From UBA9926 sp023261215 (GTDB taxonomy: Bacteria > Pseudomonadota > Gammaproteobacteria > Pseudomonadales > Azotimanducaceae): a DNA stretch of 49,826 nt. Shown piece after piece: positions 8,548-16,494 of this stretch; position 1 is the first letter of the stretch, and every line of letters begins with the position of its first letter. Below the pieces are notes generated by a model that was given only the letters and a program-made list of their open reading frames with translations, was not told where the DNA came from and made no database searches. Both the position numbers and the translations under genes were made by a program. Location: positions 1-49,826 of the forward strand of contig JAYPYV010000019.1 in assembly GCA_038136035.1 (NCBI GenBank). Reading direction: 5' to 3'.

Positions 8548-8942
8548 GGTCACCGCGTCGACCTGCGTTGAGTCAGCGAGCGCGTTTTTTACTTCTAGCC
8601 GCGCTCTTTTCTCAGGGCACTTTCGCCGACACAGAAGCTGCGAGATTCAGTCAAGCACAAGCAGAGCTTGGGGCACGGGTCGCAGAGCGCTATTGCGCTA
8701 AATGCCATGACGCGACTTACTTTGCGGGCGCACTCTACACGGCCGTTCAAGGGCAGCCAGTCGCTTATTTGCTCGACCCCATTCGAGCCACCATGCCGCA
8801 GGATCGTCCAGGCACACTCAAACCCAGGCACACGGCGGCACTGATTGCATGGATCATGTCATTGAACGGCATTACGCCCAGCGATGTGGAGTTACCAGAG
8901 GATTATGGGCGGCTATCGAGCATGATCCTGCCAAAGACCTAA
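8544..8942 (+). CDS. exported monohaem cytochrome c
   Basis: A 132-residue protein with an Arg-rich start and hydrophobic signal peptide (residues 1-28), then CAKCH (Cys51, Cys54, His55) for covalent haem c. A Met in TMPQD, near residue 81 by rough count, could be the sixth ligand. It overlaps the PQQ dehydrogenase stop by ATGA and so is translationally coupled to it. It is the obvious electron acceptor for that enzyme. The context makes a dedicated electron shuttle to the respiratory chain very likely. Confidence 0.88.
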   Translation: MRSPRRPALSQRARFLLLAALFSQGTFADTEAARFSQAQAELGARVAERYCAKCHDATYFAGALYTAVQGQPVAYLLDPIRATMPQDRPGTLKPRHTAALIAWIMSLNGITPSDVELPEDYGRLSSMILPKT

Positions 8943-8956
8943 CAAGGAGATCATCC

Positions 8957-9826
8957 ATGAAGACCGGCTTACTGACTGTGATCTGTCTCATCATCACCCT
9001 GACCGCAGTGGCTACGCAGGCCGCGCGTTTCGTTCGATACGAAGCAAAAGGTCAGGTGAACTATGGCGAGGTCGTAGGTGACACCGTCTACGAATTGTCA
9101 GGCAGCTATTTGGCAGGTGCCGAGCGCACGGGCACTCAACATGAGCTGGCATCGGTCACCCTTCAATTACCCGTTGACCCGGGTGAGGTATCCAAGATTC
9201 TTGGCACGGCGGTCAACACCAAACGACCGACTTTGTCGTTACCTGAAAACCCCCACCCTCGTTGGTTTGCCAAATTCCCATCCTCACTGAATCCGGATGG
9301 TGGTGGCGTCATGCTGCCGCCAGAAGCAGAAAACCTGAACTACGAGGGCGAGTTGGTGGTTGTCATCGGTAAAACGGCACGGCACGTCACGGAGGATCGA
9401 GCCCTCGATTATGTCTTCGGTTATACGGTGGGTAACGACTTTTCAGAAAACACTTGGTACGGCGAACGAAAGGGCCGAGAGGAGCCGGCACGCCTCATCT
9501 CCAAGGGTTCAGATACCTGGGCCTGCCTGGGGAGTGAGGTCGTTACCGATATCGATTATCGAAACCGACGGTTGGTTACCCGTCTCAACAATGAGATTGT
9601 CCAGGACGGTAACACCAATGATCTCATTCAGGACGTTCCTGAACTCATTGCCTATGTGAGTCGGTACATAACCCTGGAGCCAGGCGATTTGATTTACACC
9701 GGCACCGTATTGTTTAAAGAGGACGCCAGACGAAAGATGCAGATCGGTGACGAATTAGAAGTTGCGATTGAAGGCATCGGTCGCGTTCGCAGCACCATTG
9801 TACCCATGTTCGCTTCAGGTCAATAA
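8957..9826 (+). CDS. fumarylacetoacetate hydrolase family protein with signal peptide
   Basis: A 289-residue FAH-fold protein. Residues 1-22 form a typical Sec signal peptide (MKTGLLTV... ending VATQA), and AAGGAGA six bases before ATG 8957 shows the signal peptide is really translated. FAH landmarks are NYEGELVVVIGK (metal Glu-x-Glu), GYTVGNDFSENTW (metal Asp), KGSDTW and PGDLIYTGTV. The usual N-terminal lid motif NYxxHxxE is replaced by AVNTKRPTL, so the His/Glu catalytic dyad of hydrolases and decarboxylases such as FAHD1 seems absent. FAH proteins normally work in the cytoplasm on 2-oxo acids. Here the neighbours are a periplasmic quinoprotein and cytochrome upstream and an exported aldolase downstream. 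Its reaction cannot be stated. Confidence 0.85.
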   Translation: MKTGLLTVICLIITLTAVATQAARFVRYEAKGQVNYGEVVGDTVYELSGSYLAGAERTGTQHELASVTLQLPVDPGEVSKILGTAVNTKRPTLSLPENPHPRWFAKFPSSLNPDGGGVMLPPEAENLNYEGELVVVIGKTARHVTEDRALDYVFGYTVGNDFSENTWYGERKGREEPARLISKGSDTWACLGSEVVTDIDYRNRRLVTRLNNEIVQDGNTNDLIQDVPELIAYVSRYITLEPGDLIYTGTVLFKEDARRKMQIGDELEVAIEGIGRVRSTIVPMFASGQ

Positions 9827-9874
9827 TTTCACACGGTTAGACCCGAACACTCATTCACGTCAAAGGAGTTGCAA

Positions 9875-10804
9875 ATGAACTTCAAGCCCAGTGCTCGCCC
9901 TCTCCTGCTTCTGATCCTCGCGCTATGCTCGACGCAGGCCAATGCCGAACGACTCAATCAAACAATCCAAACATTATCCTCCGGGCAAGCAGCCTTTGGC
10001 ATTTTCTCCGGCGATCGATCCATGGCCAATGCCCGGGCACTGGCACGAGCGCCTATTGATTTCGTCCTTATCGACATGGAACACGGCCCTTATGATGCCG
10101 AGTCTTTGCAGAGCTTTCTCTTGGGGATGACGGATAAGTCGTCGATTGCGAACAGTGGCAGTCTTGCTATGAACACGACCCCCATTGTTCGACTGCCCAC
10201 CAACGGTCGCGAAATGAACCAATACCTGGTGAAACAAGTCCTCGACCTGGGCGTGTTCGGCGTGATGTTCCCCATGATCAATTCAAGACAGGAGGCGCTC
10301 AACGCAATCGCGAGCATGCGCTACCCAAAGGCCGAGGGCGAAGTTGATGATGGGCCTCAAGGTCTTCGTGGTCGTGCTCCAGGAAATGCCGTTTGGTATT
10401 GGGGGACGGGCTATAACGACTACTTAGCCAAAGCCGATGTCTGGCCCTTGGACCCAAACGGCGAACTCCTCGCCGTGATTCAAATTGAAACCCAGGAAGC
10501 GATCAGTCAGCTTGAGGAGATCATCACCACCCCTGGGGTCGGTGCGATATTCATTGGCCCGAGCGACTTATCTGCGGATATCGGCTTGCCGAGATCGCAT
10601 CCCAAAGTGGAGGCTGCCATCCAGACTGTGTTGGCGAGTTGCATCAAGCACAATATTGCCTGCGGGATCACCACATCACCTGAGGATATTGAAGCTCGCA
10701 CTCAGCAAGGCTTCCGCTTTGCGACGGTGGGTGGCGATGCCGGCATCTCACCCAGGACCGAGCGTGCGCTGTCAATCGGTCGTGAAACAGCCGGCCGCGA
10801 GTAA
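9875..10804 (+). CDS. HpcH/HpaI-type aldolase with signal peptide
   Basis: A 309-residue TIM-barrel class II aldolase. The N-terminal 24 residues (basic start, run of Leu, ending TQANA) are a Sec signal peptide. AAAGGAG six bases before ATG 9875 supports this start. The barrel keeps the family residues: DMEHGPYD (catalytic His), IVRLP (Arg), IQIETQEA (metal Glu) and FIGPSDLSAD (metal Asp). RGRAPG after the RYP-like segment is also typical. The family cleaves or forms 4-hydroxy-2-oxo acids with pyruvate. The active site looks intact, so a working extracytoplasmic pyruvate aldolase is plausible. It follows the exported FAH-like gene by 48 bases and is surely in the same transcription unit. Confidence 0.87.
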   Translation: MNFKPSARPLLLLILALCSTQANAERLNQTIQTLSSGQAAFGIFSGDRSMANARALARAPIDFVLIDMEHGPYDAESLQSFLLGMTDKSSIANSGSLAMNTTPIVRLPTNGREMNQYLVKQVLDLGVFGVMFPMINSRQEALNAIASMRYPKAEGEVDDGPQGLRGRAPGNAVWYWGTGYNDYLAKADVWPLDPNGELLAVIQIETQEAISQLEEIITTPGVGAIFIGPSDLSADIGLPRSHPKVEAAIQTVLASCIKHNIACGITTSPEDIEARTQQGFRFATVGGDAGISPRTERALSIGRETAGRE

Positions 10805-10840
10805 GGCATTCATCTCTTGAGTGCGGAGGCTGGAGCAACC

Positions 10841-11305
10841 GTGATCGCCAAGGTGGCTCTCTCCACACCGCGATCCGCCGAGGCTGTATTCGATGCCTGG
10901 ACCAACGAGGCCGCTATCAGGCTATGGATGCCGCTCGCGCTTCAAGCCATGGGTTTGAGTGGTCAACTCACCGCCATCAGAACCCATCCAGTGCCGGGTG
11001 GGGATTTCTTGTTCGCAGATTCAAGGGCAGAGGGTGAGGCGAGACACTTCGGGCGCTACATGGAAATTGACCGCGCCAGAAGGCTGAGCTTCACCTGGTA
11101 CACCGACGAGGGGGATGTTGAGAGCACCTCACTGGTGTGTTTGGACCTCAAGACCACCCACGAAACCCGTGGCGAATCGGTGACATGGCTTAGCCTTGAA
11201 CATATGATGGACGCCGAATGGAAAGACTATGTCGAGCAAACCGAGTTAGGGTGGCGGCGTCTTCTTGAGGCCAGTTGTGTTGATACCACCGCGCTGCGCG
11301 TTTGA
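10841..11305 (+). CDS. SRPBCC (AHSA1/START-fold) domain protein
   Basis: A 154-residue protein with the AHSA1 pattern: STPRSAEAVFDAWTN at the start, PGGDFLF, GRYMEID, RLSFTWYTDE, and an end helix around WKDYVEQTELGWRRLLE. These proteins form a hydrophobic ligand cavity, and their ligands are rarely known. The GTG start at 10841 follows GGAG by five bases; a TTG at 10817 is the alternative. No signal peptide is seen, so it is cytoplasmic, unlike the four preceding genes. It starts 36 bases after the aldolase stop and is probably the last gene of that unit. Confidence 0.75.
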   Translation: MIAKVALSTPRSAEAVFDAWTNEAAIRLWMPLALQAMGLSGQLTAIRTHPVPGGDFLFADSRAEGEARHFGRYMEIDRARRLSFTWYTDEGDVESTSLVCLDLKTTHETRGESVTWLSLEHMMDAEWKDYVEQTELGWRRLLEASCVDTTALRV

Positions 11306-11729
11306 TTTCAGCGCCATGCGTGGGTTGAGAAGTATTGTTCTAGGAGAACCTTGCACCTCGGCCTGGTTCGCCAAACCCACACAGCCCCAATGCAAAAGGC
11401 GTGCAAAAGGCGNNNNNNNNNNNNNNNNNNNNNNNNNNNNNNNNNNNNNNNNNNNNNNNNNNNNNNNNNNNNNNNNNNNNNNNNNNNNNNNNNNNNNNNN
11501 NNNNNNNNNNNNTGCAAAAGGCGTGCAAAAGGCGCGGGAAAGAGCCTGGTAGTGTGATGTCTGGGTCAGCGCGATCGGAATAGACAGGCCATAGCAGCGC
11601 GAGCCGAGATGCGCTGAGCGACTCGAATACGGGCCACTTCGATACCCACCATCAAATTACCAGCCACCCAAACCCTGGCCACGGCTTTCCGGACCAAACA
11701 GTGTTACGAAAGAGAGGAATTCATCATCA
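11306..11729. other. intergenic region containing an assembly gap
   Basis: 424 bases without a gene, of which 100 are N (11413-11512). The N run sits inside an 11-bp tandem repeat. The right part (11535-11729) ends with AGAGAGGA eleven bases before the Rieske oxygenase start. Reading frames that run through the N block are artefacts. A promoter for the Rieske gene is expected on the right side, but I could not pick one out. Confidence 0.6.
11391..11534 (+). repeat. 11-bp tandem repeat array interrupted by an assembly gap
   Basis: Two exact copies of TGCAAAAGGCG (11391-11401, 11402-11412) lie against the left edge of the N block and two more (11513-11523, 11524-11534) against the right edge. 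The true copy number is hidden by the gap. The unit is not a multiple of three and lies outside genes. It could be a minisatellite whose length defeated assembly. Confidence 0.85.
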
Positions 11730-12905
11730 ATGAAGAGCAGTGCGGAAGAAATCAAGATCATTGAGCAGGTCCTCAACCATCTCGATGATGATTCCACAGA
11801 TCAACAAGCAGACTTGATTCAAATACCAACCACCGAATACACCAGTCCCGACCGGCTCGAAGAAGAAATCGCTATTTTATTCAGGCGCTTCCCGCTCATC
11901 GTAGGTCACGTCTCCTCACTGCCCAGTCCTGGGGACTTTCTGACCCACAATGATACGGGCGTACCCATCTTAGTGACACGAGACAAAGAGGGAGCGATTC
12001 AAGCCTTCCTCAACGTCTGCCGGCATCGCGGCGCCAGGCTGGAAGGACGGGCCTGCGGAAAAGCGAATACGTTTTCATGCCCGTATCACGGTTGGACCTA
12101 TGATCTTACGGGTCGCCTGCGCGGTCTTAGAAAGGCTGAGCATTTCGGTGATTTTGACAAGGGCGATTACGGCTTGGTCAAGCTGCCCGCATTTGAACGA
12201 TTTGGCCTCATCTGGGTCAGACCATCACCCATTGAACCTCACGAATCCACCGACGACCCTTTGGACATCGATGCCTGGCTCGCCCCCATGGCTGAGCAAC
12301 TGGCGTCTCTGTCTTTGGACTCTCATGTCGTTTACAAAACATGGACACTCGAGCGCAACATGAATTGGCACATCGCGCTCGAGGGTTTTCAAGAACAGTA
12401 TCATTTTTGTACCGCGCACAAACACACAGCCTGCTCAGCGTACTTAGATACGCAGGGCGTTTATCTTGATCAGTATCCTCACGTTCGCCATGCCGTGCCG
12501 ATCGCATCCATCGGAAAGCTCAGAGATCAGCCTGTTGATGAGTGGTCCTACCGGCGGCAGTTCATGACCCAAAATTATTTATTTCCCTGCAATTTCCTGC
12601 AGGTGATGACCGACCACGTCTACGTCCACACCATCACGCCGATAGCCGCCGATCGCTGCATCTTTAGTTGTTTGATGCTGATTCCCGAAACACCAACGAA
12701 CCCCAAGGCCGAACAGCACTGGCAAGCAAACTACGACGTCGTTCGTCGCGTCTTCGAAGAAGATTTTCAAATTGGCGAAGGTATTCAGGCGGGTCTAGCA
12801 AGCGGCGCCAACGACTTCTTCACCATTGGACGAACCGAGAATGGCATCCAACTGGCAAGAAAAGCGCTCATCGACGCGTTAGAGGGTCGGCTCACGGCTT
12901 CATGA
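11730..12905 (+). CDS. Rieske non-haem iron oxygenase, alpha-subunit type
   Basis: A 391-residue protein. The Rieske [2Fe-2S] site is CRH (Cys97, His99) and CPYH (Cys117, His120). The catalytic domain has NW at 212-213, Glu218, and the iron-binding His225 and His230 in YHFCTAH. This is the ring-hydroxylating or demethylating oxygenase fold. The substrate could be an aromatic ring, a quaternary amine or a sterol-like compound. No reductase or ferredoxin gene lies beside it, so electrons must come from an unlinked partner. The AGAGAGGA ribosome site is about eleven bases from the ATG, a rather long spacing. It is convergent with the nitroreductase gene downstream. Confidence 0.88.
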   Translation: MKSSAEEIKIIEQVLNHLDDDSTDQQADLIQIPTTEYTSPDRLEEEIAILFRRFPLIVGHVSSLPSPGDFLTHNDTGVPILVTRDKEGAIQAFLNVCRHRGARLEGRACGKANTFSCPYHGWTYDLTGRLRGLRKAEHFGDFDKGDYGLVKLPAFERFGLIWVRPSPIEPHESTDDPLDIDAWLAPMAEQLASLSLDSHVVYKTWTLERNMNWHIALEGFQEQYHFCTAHKHTACSAYLDTQGVYLDQYPHVRHAVPIASIGKLRDQPVDEWSYRRQFMTQNYLFPCNFLQVMTDHVYVHTITPIAADRCIFSCLMLIPETPTNPKAEQHWQANYDVVRRVFEEDFQIGEGIQAGLASGANDFFTIGRTENGIQLARKALIDALEGRLTAS

Positions 12906-12954
12906 CCCTCTGCCGATGAAGGGCCTCCCTCGGTCGCTGGTAGCCATCTGTAAC

Positions 12955-13614
12955 CTAAGGAACCTCATCGACGAAAAAGCAGGTATCTATGCTGCGTCGG
13001 GTGGGCGTCCCATACCGACCTTTCGGCCAGCCAATGGGAATAAGTGCAATACTGGGGGTTTTCTCCGGATCGAGTCCCAATAATCGGTCGATTTCTTCTC
13101 CATGACCTCGGTGCGCGGTGGTGAGCGATGCACCAAGCCCCACGGCCCGACAGGCCAAAAGCACATTCTGGATCGCTGGAAAAAGGGCCTGACTCTGTGG
13201 TGCGCCTCGGCGTGTCCAGCCCGCAACAAAGAGGTGAATCGGCGCTTCATGCAAATGCTCAGCCAAATACATCGCTGCGCGCATGTTCTTCCGTTTGACC
13301 TCGGGATAGTTCGGATCTTTTGCAGCCTCCACGGCAGGCGCTATGTAGGCATCAAAGACGTCACGGTACAGATCAGCGATTTTCGCTCGCTTGCTCTCAT
13401 CCGAAACCGCGACGAACAACCAAGGTTGACGATTACCACCACTGGGCGCGTAGGTCCCGGCTTCACAGACTTTTCGAATGAGTGATAGGGGCACCGGGTC
13501 AGGCTTCAGACGCCTGATCGCTCGTGTCGTTCGAAGCCCCTCAAGCAGCCCCAAGGACTCACCCGCAAGGGCCACGTCAGCCTCATTCCACTCGGTAATC
13601 ACTGACTCATTCAT
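12955..13614 (-). CDS. nitroreductase family protein
   Basis: A 219-residue FMN-binding nitroreductase-fold protein: TTRAIRRLKPDPVP at the N-terminus, TYAPSGGNRQPWLFVAV (FMN phosphate and ring contacts) and a later AVGLGASLTT segment. The family reduces nitro, quinone, enone or halogenated substrates with NAD(P)H. The ATG at 13614 overlaps the stop of the upstream M28 peptidase gene by eight bases, so translation is coupled. A longer frame upstream lies inside the peptidase gene and is not used. It is the third gene of the unit ACAD, M28 peptidase, nitroreductase. The substrate is unknown. Confidence 0.85.
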   Translation of the reverse strand: MNESVITEWNEADVALAGESLGLLEGLRTTRAIRRLKPDPVPLSLIRKVCEAGTYAPSGGNRQPWLFVAVSDESKRAKIADLYRDVFDAYIAPAVEAAKDPNYPEVKRKNMRAAMYLAEHLHEAPIHLFVAGWTRRGAPQSQALFPAIQNVLLACRAVGLGASLTTAHRGHGEEIDRLLGLDPEKTPSIALIPIGWPKGRYGTPTRRSIDTCFFVDEVP

Positions 13615-14965
13615 ACCTGACACGCCCCACGGGTCCGGGAAACACGACGGGCGATGACATTCCCGTATCGGTCTCGCTCGAAACACCAAACAGATAATTA
13701 TCGATCACGACATTCTTCAGCGTATGCTCACTCACATCACCCACCGGCACGGACCAGCGCCACTTGGCCTCCGAGGTCAGCCGCCAATGGATTCGATAGC
13801 CCGATGCCCCTGGCACTCGCTCCCATTTCAAAGTCGTATCGGGTGAGACTTGCCCCGTCAACGTCACCTGCCTCGGGGGCTCGGGCGCCGAAGCCAGCCC
13901 TGCTAGCGCGATCACATTCAATCCCGTGACGGATCGAGCGTATTCAAAGTCCACGCCATCTAAGGTATCCCCGTATCGAATGCCATCCTCGATCCGAAGG
14001 TCCTGATGCTGGCGATGATAGTGCTCGTTCGTCTCCATCAGCCGGACGGCTGGGTAACCCACTTCGTTAAACGGGCGATGGTGACCACCACGACCAAATC
14101 GATCGAGCCGATACACCATCATGACATCCAAATGAGGCAGATGAGCGTCTGCAAGTGATTCAATATAGCGGGCAAGATTTCGAGATGGACCGTCATTCTC
14201 GCCACCGAAAAAGCGCCGCCAGCGACGCTCTTCCTCCGTCTCCATGGGACGTGTCGCCTCCGAAAACACGCGAACGGTTCGGTTATCGATCACCCCATTC
14301 TGCCCATGAATATTGCCTATCATGTCGTTGTTCAGCACGGCCTGGATAAACCAGCCTTGGGCTCGAGCGGATTCCGCTAAGATTTTTCCACCGAATAGCC
14401 CCTGCTCTTCGCCGGAGAGACCAGCAAAGACGAGATGCGCATTGAACCGATGCTGACTCAGCACACGCGCCGCTTCGATAACACCCGCCATCCCGGAGGC
14501 GTTGTCATTCGCACCGGGCGAATCACTGAGACCATCCAGGGGATCAGATACTCGCGAATCAATATCGCCTGACATCACGATGTATCGATCTGTAGGGGTC
14601 GCAGATGGAAGGATCGCGAGGACATTAACCACTTCCGTGGCATCGGGAATCCGCGCTTCACCGCTGAAAATCCTCGATTGCGTCGTGACCTCAAGGCATC
14701 CACCACAAGTGCCCGAAATCTCTTCGAAGGTCCGCTTGATCCAGCGCCTCGCGGCACCAATGCCTCGGCTTTCGGATTGAGTGTCTGAGAGGGTATGGCG
14801 CGTACCAAAACCCACCAACGTTCGAACATCCGACTCGATTCGAGATGCTGAAACTTCGGCTGCAAGCGTTGATAGCGCCTCAGGCTTGAGCGGCGTCTCG
14901 CCAGAGGCCAAAGCGTTGGCACACGAGAGCCCCAGACCGAACGCTAAAATGCCACGAACGATCAC
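13607..14965 (-). CDS. exported M28 family metallopeptidase with FN3-like C-terminus
   Basis: A 452-residue protein with a signal peptide (residues 1-20). The M28 core follows: SGDIDSR, PGANDNASG, SGEEQGLFGG, NNDMIGN and a final His region HHRPFNEVGYPAVRL. These give the zinc ligands, except that the first, usually His in a GHxD motif, is Asp here (GDID). The last 90 residues (from about EPPRQVTL) look like a fibronectin-III-type beta domain. It should be a periplasmic or secreted aminopeptidase. The GTG start overlaps the ACAD stop (GTGA) and the stop overlaps the nitroreductase start, so the three are tightly coupled. Confidence 0.86.
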   Translation of the reverse strand: MIVRGILAFGLGLSCANALASGETPLKPEALSTLAAEVSASRIESDVRTLVGFGTRHTLSDTQSESRGIGAARRWIKRTFEEISGTCGGCLEVTTQSRIFSGEARIPDATEVVNVLAILPSATPTDRYIVMSGDIDSRVSDPLDGLSDSPGANDNASGMAGVIEAARVLSQHRFNAHLVFAGLSGEEQGLFGGKILAESARAQGWFIQAVLNNDMIGNIHGQNGVIDNRTVRVFSEATRPMETEEERRWRRFFGGENDGPSRNLARYIESLADAHLPHLDVMMVYRLDRFGRGGHHRPFNEVGYPAVRLMETNEHYHRQHQDLRIEDGIRYGDTLDGVDFEYARSVTGLNVIALAGLASAPEPPRQVTLTGQVSPDTTLKWERVPGASGYRIHWRLTSEAKWRWSVPVGDVSEHTLKNVVIDNYLFGVSSETDTGMSSPVVFPGPVGRVRYE

Positions 14966-16191
14966 AAGGGCAATCCGCCAACAGCCTGGCCAATGCTGCC
15001 ATCCTCATTATAAGCGCGCATCAATAACTCAGCGATTCGCATCTGGTGGACTTCATCCGCCCCGTCGGCGAGCCTCGCCCAACGCGCCTGCTGCATCATG
15101 CCCGCAAGTGGGGTATCCGTCGAATAACCGAGCGCGCCATGGACCTGCATTGCTCGGTCCACCACTCGCCAGAGCGTATTCGCCACATGATGCTTCGCCA
15201 TGGAAACTTCCTGTTTGAATTCCATCTTGTTTTCGATTTTGTAAGCCGCATGCAACACCATCAGCTTTGCAGCATAGAGTTCCATTGCCGAATCCGACAT
15301 CATCCATTGAATACTCTGCTTCTCCGAGAGGTAACTGCCGTGTGAGAAGCGATTTTGAGCGCGCTCAATCAGCATTTCTAACGCCATCTCAATCTGACCA
15401 ATCCACCGCATGCAATGGGCCAATCGTGCTGGACCCAAGCGGACTTGACCGAGCTTGTGACCACCGCCCCGTTCACCCAAAAGATGTGTTTTGGGAACAC
15501 GAACACCGTTGTAGCGAACCTCCGGATGATTGTGACGCCCACCCATCGTTTCCACATCCCGCACGATCTCAAACCCCGGCGAGTTGGTGGGCACGATAAA
15601 GGCACTGTTTCGCGCCTGTGGGATGTCTGCGTCCGGATCAGTCTTGGCAATCACGATGGCAAAGTCAGCGCCCTGAGCCCCAGATGTAAACCACTTGTGC
15701 CCATTGATCACCCAATCATCACCATCTTCCACCGCGGTGGTTTGTATTAACGTCGGATCAGAGCCCGCGACCTCTGGTTCGGTCATGGAAAAACAGGATC
15801 GAGCTGTGCCCTCAAGCAGCGGCTTTAGGAAGTGCTCGCGTTGATAGTCTGTCGCGAAGTGATAAAGCGTATGCATGTTGCCTTCGTCGGGCGCCTGCGC
15901 GTTGATGATATAAGGGCCCATCGGCACCTTGGCCGCTTCTGCCGACACGGCGGCGAGCGCGGTGACACCAAGCCCCATGCCGCCCACATCTTGCGGCATA
16001 TGGGGCAGCCAGAATCCTGCGTCCCTAGCCTTGCCCCGGAGCGATTTCACCAATTGCGACCAATCCTCGCGCGTCGCATCCTTGTTTGCGCGCAATCCCG
16101 CGAACGCGGGCTTCACGGTTTCATGCAGAAACTGACGCATCATCTGACGCGCATCTTCGACTTCCTGACTAAAAGTAAAATCAATGGCCAT
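14962..16191 (-). CDS. acyl-CoA dehydrogenase, ACAD10/11-like
   Basis: A 409-residue acyl-CoA dehydrogenase. Landmarks are FSMTEPEVAGSDPTLIQT (flavin loop), INGHKWFTSGAQGADF, RYNGVRVP and HGALGYSTDTPL near the end. The C-terminal RLADGADEVHQMRIAELL is typical of the ACAD10/11 group, in which Asp replaces the Glu seen in other ACADs. It differs strongly from the ACAD at 1582-2721. The start is supported by AGGGAG about eight bases upstream. It heads a three-gene overlapping unit and is divergent from an ETF-beta-type methyltransferase gene. Its substrate is probably an acyl-CoA with an unusual chain, which is an inference from the group. Confidence 0.9.
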   Translation of the reverse strand: MAIDFTFSQEVEDARQMMRQFLHETVKPAFAGLRANKDATREDWSQLVKSLRGKARDAGFWLPHMPQDVGGMGLGVTALAAVSAEAAKVPMGPYIINAQAPDEGNMHTLYHFATDYQREHFLKPLLEGTARSCFSMTEPEVAGSDPTLIQTTAVEDGDDWVINGHKWFTSGAQGADFAIVIAKTDPDADIPQARNSAFIVPTNSPGFEIVRDVETMGGRHNHPEVRYNGVRVPKTHLLGERGGGHKLGQVRLGPARLAHCMRWIGQIEMALEMLIERAQNRFSHGSYLSEKQSIQWMMSDSAMELYAAKLMVLHAAYKIENKMEFKQEVSMAKHHVANTLWRVVDRAMQVHGALGYSTDTPLAGMMQQARWARLADGADEVHQMRIAELLMRAYNEDGSIGQAVGGLPL

Positions 16192-16494
16192 GGTTAGACT
16201 CCCTGTGGTTTTGGCCGCTCCGCTTTGGAAGTGGCGCAGCCAAAGAATTTAATCGGCCTTCTTGGCCTTGTCCCGGGTCTCGAGGCTTGCCTGCGCCCGC
16301 CCAAACTTGCGCAACCGGCGGTGCCTTCACACTGCCCACACGGCATTACTTAACGCCAAGGACTTTTGAATAGCAAGCGTTTGCAGGCTTCTGAACCCCG
16401 GGGCCGGTTTAATGCAAACGTCTCAAGTGACTGTCCGGACGCTGGCAGACTTATCTGATAGCCTGCTGCCTCCTGACCCGAGACGACGGTGGCC
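16192..16494. other. divergent intergenic region
   Basis: 303 bases between the ACAD11-like gene (minus) and the methyltransferase gene (plus). I see no gene with supporting features, no strong sigma-70 promoter and no repeat. Promoters for both directions should lie here. A short minus-strand peptide frame near 16249-16326 is discussed under rejected items. Confidence 0.5.

Noticed and set aside
11391..11534. CRISPR-like array
   Set aside because: The 11-bp units are directly adjacent, with no spacers, and no cas gene is present.
11265..11583. Reading frames through the first N block
   Set aside because: They exist only because N codons were translated as X, and the repeat unit is not a multiple of three.
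16249..16326. Short minus-strand frame ending FGRAQASLETRDKAKKAD, which recalls the tail of small Lys/Arg-rich proteins such as DUF4169
   Set aside because: The frame is closed by a stop about 25 codons upstream, with only a TTG as a possible start and no ribosome site. It may be a remnant or chance.
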